From Desulfuromusa sp. (GTDB lineage Bacteria; Desulfobacterota; Desulfuromonadia; Desulfuromonadales; Geopsychrobacteraceae), in contig JAKIUD010000018.1 in NCBI GenBank assembly GCA_021647765.1, forward strand, positions 1 to 49,540: a DNA stretch of 49,540 nucleotides. Reading direction: 5' to 3'. The notes under the pieces were generated by a model, which saw only the letters and a program-made list of their open reading frames with translations, had not been told where the DNA came from and did no database searches. Below, one piece after another: positions 25,315 to 33,695 of the stretch (the first letter of the stretch is position 1; each line of letters starts with the position of its first letter). The translations under genes were made by a program, and so were the position numbers.

Positions 25315-26673
25315 CTATCCCCGCCGTTGCAACCGGGCGGCAAAAAAAGCATCCATACCATTGTGTCGATGTGGGTAACTGCGCAAAGTCCCTTTGTCGG
25401 TGAACAAATCAACCCAACGTGACAAAACCTTCTCAGCTAGATTTTCCAACTCAAATTCAGGGTGATCCTCCAGAAAACTGTCAATAATTGCATCGGTTTC
25501 AATATGGCTGAAGGTACAAACAGAATAGAGCAATTTACCCCCAGGGCCGACCAGTGGGGCAATGTTTTCAAGAATCTGTCGTTGCAGAACTGCCAGCTCC
25601 TTGAGCTTGGCAGGGGACTTATTCCAACGCCCTTCCGGATTACGCCGTAACACCCCGAGTCCACTACAGGGAGCATCAAACAAAACCCGATCAAAGCTCT
25701 GCATCTCAAGAAAATCTGGAGGTTCCGTCAAATCCCACTGCCGAGCACCAATTGAAGAACATCCCAACCTTCGGGCTCCCTCTGCAATTAACTCCACCCT
25801 GCGGGGATATTTATCCAGGGCAATAATTTCTGCCTGATTGCTAGTCAACGCCACCAGATGAGTTGTCTTTCCACCAGGAGCAGCACAAGCATCCAGAATT
25901 CGCTGTCCAGAGTGAGGATCTAACAGATGAGCCATCAATATACTGGCCTCATCCTGAACTTGATACCAGCCGTCAGCGTCTCCCGGTAGCGGTTTTTCAC
26001 CACGCTGGTCGATGGTCACACCCTCTGGGGCAAAAGAGCAGGAATGAGCCTGATGTCCGGCGGCAGCCAAAGCAGTCAAAAAATCCTCACGGTTTGTTTT
26101 CAAGCTGTTGACCCGCAAGGTCAAAGGCGGAGGTGTCGCCAGGCTCTCACCCAGAGCCCGCGCTGCAACATTTGGCAGCTGTCGCATCATCTCTTTGGCT
26201 AACCAGCCCGGCTGGCTGCAGACATGCTGCAGATAAGGCTTGATCTTTTCTGGAACAGGCCACGGGATATCAGCGCAGCCCCGATTGAGGGACCGCAGCA
26301 CCGCATTTATAAAGCCCACCGCTGCATCTAAATGGAGTTCACGAGCTAGTTCTACCGTTGTATTGACCGCCGCATGAGCTGGAACCCGATCTAATTCGAG
26401 CAGTTGATAGGCACCAAGTCGCAACAGCGATAAAACTTCTGGCTGCAAGCGCTGCAAAGGCTGGTTGCAGAACTGCGTCAAAGCAAAATCGATCCGACCC
26501 CGCAAGCGAAGGATTCCATAAACCAACTCAGTTACCAGATGACGATCACGCAGATCTAATTTGGAGCGATCCAGTACGGTATCGAGCATCACATCAGAAA
26601 AAGCACCGTCAGTTACCCGCTGCAGGATTTCGTATGCTGCACGGCGGGGACTATCAGTCGGAGAAGATGACAC
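25315..26673 (-). CDS. rsmB: 16S rRNA (cytosine-967-C5) methyltransferase
   Basis: This 452-residue enzyme has an N-terminal NusB-like RNA-binding domain (to about residue 140) and a C-terminal AdoMet methyltransferase. Motifs are DACAAPGGKTTHLV (cofactor), FDRVLFDAPCSGLGVLRRNP (motif IV, Pro-Cys) and LLYSVCTFSHIETD (motif VI catalytic Cys). It starts with GTG directly after the htpX stop (TAG-GTG), so the two are probably co-translated. Grouping with def, fmt and htpX is common in Geobacter relatives. Confidence 0.94.
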   Translation of the reverse strand: MSSSPTDSPRRAAYEILQRVTDGAFSDVMLDTVLDRSKLDLRDRHLVTELVYGILRLRGRIDFALTQFCNQPLQRLQPEVLSLLRLGAYQLLELDRVPAHAAVNTTVELARELHLDAAVGFINAVLRSLNRGCADIPWPVPEKIKPYLQHVCSQPGWLAKEMMRQLPNVAARALGESLATPPPLTLRVNSLKTNREDFLTALAAAGHQAHSCSFAPEGVTIDQRGEKPLPGDADGWYQVQDEASILMAHLLDPHSGQRILDACAAPGGKTTHLVALTSNQAEIIALDKYPRRVELIAEGARRLGCSSIGARQWDLTEPPDFLEMQSFDRVLFDAPCSGLGVLRRNPEGRWNKSPAKLKELAVLQRQILENIAPLVGPGGKLLYSVCTFSHIETDAIIDSFLEDHPEFELENLAEKVLSRWVDLFTDKGTLRSYPHRHNGMDAFFAARLQRRG

Positions 26674-27501
26674 CTAAACTGACATCCCTTCAAGTCGCCG
26701 GATTCGCTCTTCCATCGGAGGATGTGTTGAAAACAGTTTAGCAAATTTCTTCCCGCTCAACGGATTGACAATAAACATATGTGCCGTTGCTTCATTGACT
26801 TTCTGCATCGGCATACGCTGATTGGACATTTCCAGCTTACGCAACGCATTAGCCAGGTCATGCGGGTTACCACAGAGCTCTGCCCCCTTTTTATCGGCTC
26901 CATATTCACGAGAACGAGAGATGGCCATTTGTACCAACATGGCTGCGATCGGTGCCAGAATCATCATCGCGATCATAGCAATCGGGTTACGGTCTTCGTT
27001 GTCACGACCACCAAAAATCATCGCCCACTGCGCCATATGTGCCATATAACTGATGGCTCCGGCAAAAGTTGCCGCAATTGAACCAATCAGGATATCGCGG
27101 TTTTGCACATGAGCCATCTCGTGAGCCATGACTCCCTTCAATTCTGCCCGACTGAGAACCTGCATAATCCCCTCGGTTGCAGCAACAACTGCATGTTGGG
27201 GGTTCCGCCCGGTGGCAAAAGCATTGGGGGTTGGTTGAGGCAACAGATAAACCTTTGGCATGATGAGATTATTCTGCTGGCAGAGTTCACTGACAACTTC
27301 GTAGAGCTCACCGCTCTGAGTTTCCTTGCCGCGATACATCTTAATGACAACCTTGTCAGAGAACCAGTAGCTGCCAAGATTCATCACCGCGGCTATAATT
27401 AAGGCAATCAAAGCCCCACTCTGCCCGCCGAGAGCCCCCCCAGCAAAAACCAGCACCACGGTCATGAGAGTCATCAACATTACGGTACGCATTATATTCA
27501 T
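26674..27501 (-). CDS. htpX: Membrane zinc metalloprotease HtpX
   Basis: This 275-residue M48 family protease of the inner membrane degrades damaged membrane proteins. It has two N-terminal helices (5-46), the catalytic zinc site HEMAH (His127, Glu128, His131), two further hydrophobic segments (about 140-195) and the third ligand region SREYGADKKGAEL. AAAGGAA precedes the ATG. Its stop abuts the GTG start of rsmB. A 20-base near-palindrome (27593-27612) lies between it and fmt. Confidence 0.95.
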   Translation of the reverse strand: MNIMRTVMLMTLMTVVLVFAGGALGGQSGALIALIIAAVMNLGSYWFSDKVVIKMYRGKETQSGELYEVVSELCQQNNLIMPKVYLLPQPTPNAFATGRNPQHAVVAATEGIMQVLSRAELKGVMAHEMAHVQNRDILIGSIAATFAGAISYMAHMAQWAMIFGGRDNEDRNPIAMIAMMILAPIAAMLVQMAISRSREYGADKKGAELCGNPHDLANALRKLEMSNQRMPMQKVNEATAHMFIVNPLSGKKFAKLFSTHPPMEERIRRLEGMSV

Positions 27502-27613
27502 TTTTTATTCCTTTATATTTTATTAACCAACTTGTTGCTGTTAAATCGAGAGACAGACCAAAGGTCAGTCCCTTTCCTTCTACACAATCGTAAGGGTGAT
27601 TCATGAATCGCCC

Positions 27614-28564
27614 TCACCTGCAATCCAACCGGGTTCCCGTAAATAGTGGCTTACCACTGAGAAAATTCATTACTGCAAGCCGTTTTTTCCCCGGCGATTG
27701 CAGCTCACCAACAACCAACACTCCTGCCCCACAAGCAATTCGTACTCCAGTCTTATCAGCAGAAAGTATCGTACCAGGCTCACCGGACAAATCTGCCTCA
27801 ACTGTCGTTGCGGAAATTTTGAGCACCTCTCCATCGAGATAAGTATAAGCACCAGGCCACGGATCAAGTCCCCGCACTTGGTTGTGTATTTCAATCGCCG
27901 TTCGTTGCCAGTCGATCAGTCCATCTTCCTTTTTCAGCATCGGGGCATAACAACTCAAAGCATCATCCTGCTTTTCTGCCGTCAATGTTTCGGCGCACAG
28001 TTGCCTTAGAGTTTCTTCCAGCACTTTTCGACCCAGCAGGGCAAGACGATCATGCAACTGTCCGGCAGTTTCATTCTCACCGATATCCAGACGGCGCTTC
28101 ACCAGCATATCCCCGGTATCAAGACCAACGTCCATCAACATTGTCGTAACCCCCGTTTCGCTTTCACCGTCCATAATTGCCTTATTAATTGGTGCCGCAC
28201 CCCGATACTTTGGCAACAGAGAAGCGTGAACATTAATACAGTGATAGCGTGGGATCTCGAGAACCGCTTTGGGTAAAATCTGCCCGTAGGCAACGACGAC
28301 GATCAAATCCGGCTGCAATTCCTGCAACCCTGTCACCGCCACAGGATCGCGTAATTTCTGTGGCTGAAAAACTGGAATATCGTGATCAAGAGCCAGCATT
28401 TTAACCGGAGATGCTGTAAGTTTCTTACCCCGCCCTTTTGGACGATCGGGTTGAGTATAAACCCCGACCAGATTAATCCCGGAGGCAAGCAAACCCTCTA
28501 GTGTTGGCAGTGCAAACTCTGGTGTCCCCATAAAAACTGTGCGAAGGTTATCAGGCGTTGGCAT
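27614..28564 (-). CDS. fmt: Methionyl-tRNA formyltransferase
   Basis: This 316-residue enzyme formylates initiator methionyl-tRNA using 10-formyltetrahydrofolate. The N-terminal Rossmann part begins RTVFMGTPEFALPTLEGLL and contains the insertion loop after PDRPKGRGK; the catalytic core is seen in CINVHASLLPKYRGAAPI and TTMLMDVGLDTGDML. The C-terminal OB-like domain ends the protein. It overlaps def by 14 bases, the usual def-fmt operon that both adds and removes the formyl group. Confidence 0.97.
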   Translation of the reverse strand: MPTPDNLRTVFMGTPEFALPTLEGLLASGINLVGVYTQPDRPKGRGKKLTASPVKMLALDHDIPVFQPQKLRDPVAVTGLQELQPDLIVVVAYGQILPKAVLEIPRYHCINVHASLLPKYRGAAPINKAIMDGESETGVTTMLMDVGLDTGDMLVKRRLDIGENETAGQLHDRLALLGRKVLEETLRQLCAETLTAEKQDDALSCYAPMLKKEDGLIDWQRTAIEIHNQVRGLDPWPGAYTYLDGEVLKISATTVEADLSGEPGTILSADKTGVRIACGAGVLVVGELQSPGKKRLAVMNFLSGKPLFTGTRLDCR

Positions 28565-29078
28565 TTTCGGCTTCCTTTTCCTTTAACATCTTCAGATATT
28601 TTTTTCTGAAGATGGAGCGTTTCAGAGGAGAAAGGCGATCGACAAACAACACCCCGTCAAGGTGATCAATCTCATGCTGCATACCGATAGCCAGTAACCC
28701 TTCTGCTTCCCGTTCATGAAAATTGCCATTGATATCCTGATAACGAAGCGTTGCTTTTGCATGACGTTTTACATTGGCCCAGTAGCCGGGGACAGAGAGA
28801 CAGCCTTCTTCTTCCAGGGAATCGCCCTCTTCAGCAATAATTTCCGGGTTCACTGCGACCAGAAGATCGTTCGGCTCTTCACTTGTGGAACAATCAAGGA
28901 TGATCAGACGCTGTAGAACCCCAACCTGCGGTGCAGCCAGACCGACTCCCGGAGCAGCATACATTGTCTCCACCATGTCATCAGCCAGTTGTTTGAGTTC
29001 GGTATTAAATTCAGTGACTGGGAGCGATTTTTGTTTTAATAATGATTCAGGGTAATGCAAAATTTCTCGCAAAGCCAT
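28551..29078 (-). CDS. def: Peptide deformylase
   Basis: This 175-residue metalloenzyme removes the N-formyl group from nascent proteins. All three motifs are present: GVGLAAPQVG (44-53), EEGCLSVPG with metal-ligand Cys93, and HEIDH (135-139) with both His ligands and the catalytic Glu. GGAG precedes the ATG. It is the first gene of the def-fmt-htpX-rsmB run. Confidence 0.97.
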   Translation of the reverse strand: MALREILHYPESLLKQKSLPVTEFNTELKQLADDMVETMYAAPGVGLAAPQVGVLQRLIILDCSTSEEPNDLLVAVNPEIIAEEGDSLEEEGCLSVPGYWANVKRHAKATLRYQDINGNFHEREAEGLLAIGMQHEIDHLDGVLFVDRLSPLKRSIFRKKYLKMLKEKEAENANA

Positions 29079-29205
29079 ATTCTTTCTCCGGCGATTGATC
29101 CTGTTCCAAGAAGGTTAAAAATAGAGATCTTCCTGAAGACTCAGTTCTCATTTTACCGCTTTAGCAGTTTTACAGTCAACAATCGGGAAACAGATTTGAA
29201 GTGGA

Positions 29206-29961
29206 TTATGGAAACAGCAGTAGTTTTAAAGCAAACACCAATACCGTCACACTGACAACTTTTTTGATCCAGTCATGTCCTTTATCAACTGCCAATTTTG
29301 GTCCAACCATTCCTCCGATTGAATTTCCAGCAGCCAAAGCAAACCCGAGGAAATAATCAACCTGACCGTGATAGATGAAAACTCCGAGAGCAATGAAGGT
29401 GTAGGCAAAAATAACAAACACCTTAATGGCATTGATCCGAACCAGATCCAACCCATGAATCAGCAGAGCTGTGATAACCAGAAAACCGACTCCGGCCTGG
29501 ACGAATCCGCCATAAATGCCGACGCCAAAGAAAGAGATCACAATCAGAATTTTTCGCCACAAGCCAAACTTGATATCTTCCTGCCGAAACCGCTTCATCG
29601 GGTCGATAGCGGTAAATATCAACACCCCAACCATAATCAAAGCCAGGGTCCGTTTGAATACCTGATCATCAAGGTTGATTGCCAGATTAGCTCCAACCCA
29701 ACTTCCGAGCAGAGCTGGAGGAGTACAAAGTAGCGCCAACTGCATGGGTAGCATCCCGCGCTTACTGAAGCCGCGAATCGCAAAAATATTCTGACAAAAA
29801 ATTGCAATCCGATTGGTGCCATTAGCAACCGAACCCGGCAAACCCATAAAAATCAAAAGAGGCAAGGTCAACAGGGAACCTCCCCCCGCCAGCGTATTGA
29901 GAATACCGGCAACGATACCGACAACAAAAAGTAACGGCAGTTGCCAAAAATATGGATCCAT
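29206..29961 (-). CDS. TauE/SafE-family membrane exporter
   Basis: This 251-residue protein has about eight transmembrane helices in the two-fold repeat of the TauE/SafE family (first repeat GIVAGILNTLAGGGSLLTLP, second GIYGGFVQAGVGFLVITALL). Family members export sulfite, sulfoacetate and other small anions; the substrate here cannot be assigned. The ATG overlaps the tcdA stop by one base (TGATG), indicating coupled translation, although no functional link with tRNA modification is obvious. Confidence 0.88.
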   Translation of the reverse strand: MDPYFWQLPLLFVVGIVAGILNTLAGGGSLLTLPLLIFMGLPGSVANGTNRIAIFCQNIFAIRGFSKRGMLPMQLALLCTPPALLGSWVGANLAINLDDQVFKRTLALIMVGVLIFTAIDPMKRFRQEDIKFGLWRKILIVISFFGVGIYGGFVQAGVGFLVITALLIHGLDLVRINAIKVFVIFAYTFIALGVFIYHGQVDYFLGFALAAGNSIGGMVGPKLAVDKGHDWIKKVVSVTVLVFALKLLLFP

Positions 29962-30677
29962 CAATTGATATCTCCAATTAACTCTTGAATCACCACCCCC
30001 GCCATGGTCATGCCAAACAGCGGGGGAAGATAAGATGAACTACCAAGAACCGGGTTTCGTTCACCGGCATCAGATCCGGTTAAAGGGCGGAATTCTTCGG
30101 TGGAATAAACCACCTTGATCCCCTGCTCAATCCCCTGCTTACGTAATTCTTTACGAATTTTTCGTGCCAATCGACATTTTTTTGTCCTAGAAATATCGTC
30201 AACCTCTATTTTACCTGGATCAAGTTTATTCGCCGCCCCCATAGAAGAGATAATCGGCAGATTCCGTCCATGACAGTTCTGGAGCAAATACAACTTATCG
30301 GGAATATTGTCGATACAGTCAAAGACGTAATCACATGGAAACGCTAGCAGTTCATCACTCGTGTCGACACGGTAAGCCTTATGCTGGGTGACAACCTCAA
30401 CCTGTGGATTAATTGCCCGACAACGCTGCGCCATCACCGCAACTTTAGCTTGCCCAACTGTTTCATCGAGAGCATGAATTTGTCGGTTGATATTAGTGGC
30501 ACAAATATTGTCTGGATCGACCAGGATCAACTTGCCAACACCCGCCCTCACCAGCGCTTCAACGGCATAGCCGCCAACCCCGCCAATACCAAACACGGCA
30601 ACAAAAGAGCTGCGCAATCGCTCCAGAGCAGCGGTACCAACCAACAATTGGAGCCGGTGAAAACGGTTATTTTTCAT
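29961..30677 (-). CDS. tcdA: tRNA threonylcarbamoyladenosine dehydratase
   Basis: This 238-residue E1-like ATP-dependent enzyme (YgdL/TcdA) cyclises t6A37 in tRNA to ct6A. The nucleotide-binding loop is VFGIGGVGGYAVEALVRAG, followed by LVDPDNICATNINRQIHAL (adenylation site Asp and Arg) and the CDYVFDCIDNIPDK segment. I start it at the ATG at 30677 (MKNNRFHR); an upstream TTG would run through the large inverted repeat. The distal part has the HGRNLPIISSMGAANKLDP block typical of this group. Confidence 0.9.
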   Translation of the reverse strand: MKNNRFHRLQLLVGTAALERLRSSFVAVFGIGGVGGYAVEALVRAGVGKLILVDPDNICATNINRQIHALDETVGQAKVAVMAQRCRAINPQVEVVTQHKAYRVDTSDELLAFPCDYVFDCIDNIPDKLYLLQNCHGRNLPIISSMGAANKLDPGKIEVDDISRTKKCRLARKIRKELRKQGIEQGIKVVYSTEEFRPLTGSDAGERNPVLGSSSYLPPLFGMTMAGVVIQELIGDIN

Positions 30678-30705
30678 GAGAGAATCTATCCTGAGAACAA
30701 AACAG

Positions 30706-30761
30706 CTCAACTGTATTCCGGGAACACGTAACAAAGGACATGTCCCCGGAATACAGTTGAG
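30706..30761. repeat. Perfect 17-base inverted repeat between TatD and tcdA
   Basis: CTCAACTGTATTCCGGG (30706-30722) is the exact reverse complement of 30745-30761. The 22-base centre holds a smaller palindrome, GGACATGTCC. On the minus strand the stem is followed by CTGTTTTG, a poor terminator tail, and on the plus strand by GAAAAAAATG. It fills most of the 96-base gap upstream of tcdA. It may be a REP/MITE-like element rather than a terminator. Confidence 0.8.
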
Positions 30762-30773
30762 AAAAAAATGCCA

Positions 30774-31520
30774 TCAAAAATCAAACAACTGCCGGGCGTT
30801 CTCTGTCGTTATCCGGGCAACGTCATCCAGCGAGGCAGCCCATAATTCAGCAACTTTTTCAGCAACCCGAACAAGAATTTCAGGTTTCTCCGCCATGTCG
30901 GGAAAATCGGTTTCCAGGACAAATGCCGAAGCTGGCAATACCGTTACAGCCTCTGGTAATTTACGGGCATTATCACGCAACAGAATTGGACCGACTCCGA
31001 TCTTGAATCCAAGTTCGATAAGTTCCTGTGCCACCGGCAAACTGGCAGAAAAACCATGCCAGATTCCACCAATACTTTTGCCAATTTCCAGCTCTCTCAG
31101 GATGGCAAGCAGTTGTCCTGTCGCCTGCCGAACATGCAACAAAACCGGCAGTCCCGCATCAAGGGCGACTTGAAGTTGTGCACGCAACACCATTTCCTGC
31201 TGCTGCAACGATAACCCAACCGTACCGTCCAACCCGATTTCACCGATGGCAACAACTTTCGACTGTCCTGTCAGTTTTTGCAATTGCTGTTCCGCTTCTG
31301 GCGTCCATTGGTCAGCATAGACTGGATGCAAACCCGGTGCAAGATACACATTTTTACTGCTTTTAGCCAGAGAAACCATCCCATCCCAACCGCTGACTCG
31401 CACTCCGGGCACAACAAACCTGTTAATCCCACATTGCGGTGCCTCAGAAAGAAAATCCAATCCTCGACCATTTAGCTCAGGAGCATCAAGATGGATATGG
31501 GTATCACACCAATTTGTCAT
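30774..31520 (-). CDS. TatD-family metal-dependent hydrolase
   Basis: This 248-residue TIM-barrel hydrolase is of the TatD type. Metal-binding residues appear in CDTHIHLD at the N-terminus, AIGEIGLDG (Glu ligand), PVLLHVRQATG (His), GIWHGFSAS (His) and VLETDFPDM (Asp). TatD proteins are deoxyribonucleases or act on D-aminoacyl substrates; the exact role here is unknown. AGGA precedes the ATG. Confidence 0.9.
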   Translation of the reverse strand: MTNWCDTHIHLDAPELNGRGLDFLSEAPQCGINRFVVPGVRVSGWDGMVSLAKSSKNVYLAPGLHPVYADQWTPEAEQQLQKLTGQSKVVAIGEIGLDGTVGLSLQQQEMVLRAQLQVALDAGLPVLLHVRQATGQLLAILRELEIGKSIGGIWHGFSASLPVAQELIELGFKIGVGPILLRDNARKLPEAVTVLPASAFVLETDFPDMAEKPEILVRVAEKVAELWAASLDDVARITTENARQLFDF

Positions 31521-31589
31521 GAATCCTATTTTTCAACCCCGAATGCGTAAATAGCCGAAAACACCCCAGCGCGGCGCACAGACTGTAAT

Positions 31590-31645
31590 CGCTGCGAAAC
31601 TCGTTCTTAGCCCCCATTCGGGACAGTCCTGGTTTCGCTGGAAAC
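31590..31645. repeat. Partial copy of the GGGACAG repeat (copy 3)
   Basis: GCCCCCATTCGGGACAGTCC followed by TGG and TTTCGCTGGAAAC resembles the central half of copies 1 and 2. It lies between the DUF309 and TatD genes (gap 31521-31669), where no gene is seen. Confidence 0.5.
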
Positions 31646-31669
31646 TTCCTTGCCCTAACGCCATTCCTG

Positions 31670-32176
31670 CTATCCGTCTTTTATTAAATGGATCCGTGGA
31701 TATTTTGAATTTTCCATTTTAAGACAATCCTTCACCTGACCAACCAGAGTCGCAACATCTATCCCAAGATAGATCCCCGCAACTTTCTGCAGATTTCCCA
31801 ATCCCAGTTCAGCCAGTGTTGCTGCGCCCCTATCTTCTTGCATAAAATGTTTAAGTAGTGCCGCAGCAATCTGAATCAGCCCTTGAACAAACTGACCTGT
31901 CTCCGATTCACGGCCAGCACTAATACTCACATGCTTGAGCCGCTCGTGCGCTTCCCACCAGAAACCATGATTAAAGAGATCAATACTGTAAAGATAGTCC
32001 TCACAGTTCCACCAATTTTCTACGCTAAAAGAATCAGGGGGGGATAACTTTTCACCATAGGAATGACCCTCTGCATCCAAAAATGGATGGGCATTCTGGA
32101 ATGGGAGGTGGCGATATCCGGGAAGCGGTCTTTTTGTGTAAGGTGGAACGCCTGATCCAATAAACTGTGGTTCCAT
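31670..32176 (-). CDS. DUF309-family protein
   Basis: This 168-residue protein carries the DUF309 core: LFNHGFWWEAHERLKHV (the conserved F-N-x-G-x-[FW]-W-E-x-H-E motif) and QFVQGLIQIAAALLKH. DUF309 proteins are small helical proteins of unknown function, sometimes fused to other domains. I start at the ATG at 32176 with TGGAG upstream; a TTG two codons earlier is too close to it. The N-terminal 60 residues (PPYTKRPLPGYRHLPFQ) are Pro/aromatic-rich and not part of the core. Confidence 0.82.
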   Translation of the reverse strand: MEPQFIGSGVPPYTKRPLPGYRHLPFQNAHPFLDAEGHSYGEKLSPPDSFSVENWWNCEDYLYSIDLFNHGFWWEAHERLKHVSISAGRESETGQFVQGLIQIAAALLKHFMQEDRGAATLAELGLGNLQKVAGIYLGIDVATLVGQVKDCLKMENSKYPRIHLIKDG

Positions 32177-32355
32177 GTCCAAACTCCAGAGCAGGAGAGT
32201 CGTTCTTCAATAGAAGCAACGCAGATAGCTCTCAAAGTTGATGTGATATGGGATATTCAGGCACGGTCTTATAGATGAAGAGAGCAGATTTTTGTTTTGA
32301 AAGATAACATCATGAAGCCTCTTCGGGTTATTTTCCTGAGAGACTTTATGAAATA

Positions 32356-32481
32356 TCAACCCGTATTTCTTTCGATCCAACTACCAGCTTTTTGCAGATC
32401 ACGACCGAATCCGCTGAGACATTCACAACCAGAGATAAACAGGGTTGAGAGCAGGATAAGGATCAGTATTGTGCGGATCAT
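32356..32481 (-). CDS. Entericidin-like small lipoprotein (41 residues)
   Basis: The sequence reads as 41 residues: a short signal (MIRTILILILLSTLFIS) with a lipobox ISGC (Cys19), then CLSGFGRDLQKAGSWIERNT. The G-x-GRDLQKAG-x-x-IE pattern is that of entericidin A/B, tiny membrane lipoproteins known from the E. coli ecnAB antidote/toxin pair. AAGGAGG lies seven bases before the ATG. Only one copy is present, with no ecnA/ecnB pairing seen. The remaining parts of the gap 32177-32570 hold nothing recognisable. Confidence 0.8.
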   Translation of the reverse strand: MIRTILILILLSTLFISGCECLSGFGRDLQKAGSWIERNTG

Positions 32482-32570
32482 AGTTTTTCCTCCTTATTGA
32501 GTCAGAACAAATACATGCGCATCATAGCAGCACAATTGTGAGAAGTCGATGACTTCTTAATCTTCGCTTC

Positions 32571-33197
32571 TCAGTCAAGATTTCCCTGTGTTTGAAATTT
32601 AATCTGCCCGGAGCTCAGGTCGGTCAACCGAGTTCTTAATGTTGTCAAATTCTCTGCTGGTAACTTCAAGGTGATAGAAATTTGTTCGGCAAACTGTTTC
32701 TCTATCAGTTCAGCTTCAAATTCTGGAAGAAGCCGTTCAAGGTTTTCTAACAGCGGGTAACCGATTTGGATCGAGAGTTTCATCCAGTCAATTTTTTCTG
32801 TAAGCTTTATCTGTTCAAGAGCCGTTTTTACCGCCAGAGTGTAGGCTTTGACCATTCCCCCTTTACCCAATTTGGTGCCACCAAAATAGCGTGTCACCAC
32901 CACCGTAATGTCACCGACATGGCTATGTTGAATCGTGGTTAACATCGGTTTTCCAGCAACGCCATGGGGTTCCCCATCGTCACTGAGTCCGATCCGGTCA
33001 GTGCTGCCGGGGGAGCCAATCAGATAGGCCCAGCAATTATGGGTTGCAGCGGGGAATTCTTGCTTGGTCCGAGAGATAAAGGATAATGCAGCTTCTGGGG
33101 TGTCAGTAGATTCAATGGTGGTGATGAAGCGACTGTGTTTAACCTCAATCTCGCAACGGAAAGGTTCCGCGGGGATCGGATAACGGCTCTGGGTCAT
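32571..33197 (-). CDS. YigZ/IMPACT-family protein
   Basis: This 208-residue protein has an N-terminal UPF0029 (IMPACT) domain with THNCWAYLIG, SDDGEPHGVAGKPML and the hallmark VTRYFGGTKLGKGGMVKAY, followed by a small C-terminal DUF1949 domain. Bacterial YigZ proteins are of uncertain function, possibly in translation. GAGGTAAG precedes the ATG. It begins 11 bases after lspA on the same strand, as the last gene of ileS-lspA-yigZ. Confidence 0.92.
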   Translation of the reverse strand: MTQSRYPIPAEPFRCEIEVKHSRFITTIESTDTPEAALSFISRTKQEFPAATHNCWAYLIGSPGSTDRIGLSDDGEPHGVAGKPMLTTIQHSHVGDITVVVTRYFGGTKLGKGGMVKAYTLAVKTALEQIKLTEKIDWMKLSIQIGYPLLENLERLLPEFEAELIEKQFAEQISITLKLPAENLTTLRTRLTDLSSGQIKFQTQGNLD

Positions 33198-33208
33198 CTT
33201 ACCTCAGG

Positions 33209-33694
33209 TTATATTTGGTGCTTTTTCTGCCGCTCTTCATGCCAGGAGCAGATCAACATAATCGTTACACCAACGCAGATGGCACTATCGGCAACGTTGA
33301 AAGCGGGCCAGTGGTAATTGTACCAGTGGGCATCAAGAAAATCGATAACTTCACCAAGGCGAATCCGGTCGATCAGATTCCCCAACGCACCGCTGAGAAT
33401 CAACCCTAATGCCAAATGTTGCCAGTGTTTTTCACCTGGAATCTGCCGGATATACCAGAGAATCCCAAGGGAAGCGACACAGGAAATTCCGATAAAAAAC
33501 GGCAACCGGATAGCATTGTCAGAGAAAAGCCCAAATGCCGCACCGGGATTTCGCACATAAGTTATGTGAAAAAAGTCAGAGATGATCCGCTTTGATTCAC
33601 CAAGAACAAAGTTGTTATCGATATATATTTTGCTCAGCTGATCCAGCAGAAGACTGACACTGACGGTAAGAGCAAAAATCCGATATTTGCCCAT
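33209..33694 (-). CDS. lspA: Lipoprotein signal peptidase (signal peptidase II)
   Basis: This 161-residue inner-membrane aspartic protease cleaves prolipoprotein signals. It has four helices and the family motifs DQLSKIYI, VRNPGAAFG, GALGNLIDRIRLGEVIDFLD (first catalytic Asp) and FNVADSAICVG (second catalytic Asp). The ATG at 33694 follows the ileS TGA immediately; the longer form starting inside ileS is less likely. The window itself encodes several lipobox proteins it would process. Confidence 0.96.
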   Translation of the reverse strand: MGKYRIFALTVSVSLLLDQLSKIYIDNNFVLGESKRIISDFFHITYVRNPGAAFGLFSDNAIRLPFFIGISCVASLGILWYIRQIPGEKHWQHLALGLILSGALGNLIDRIRLGEVIDFLDAHWYNYHWPAFNVADSAICVGVTIMLICSWHEERQKKHQI

Positions 33695-33695
33695 A

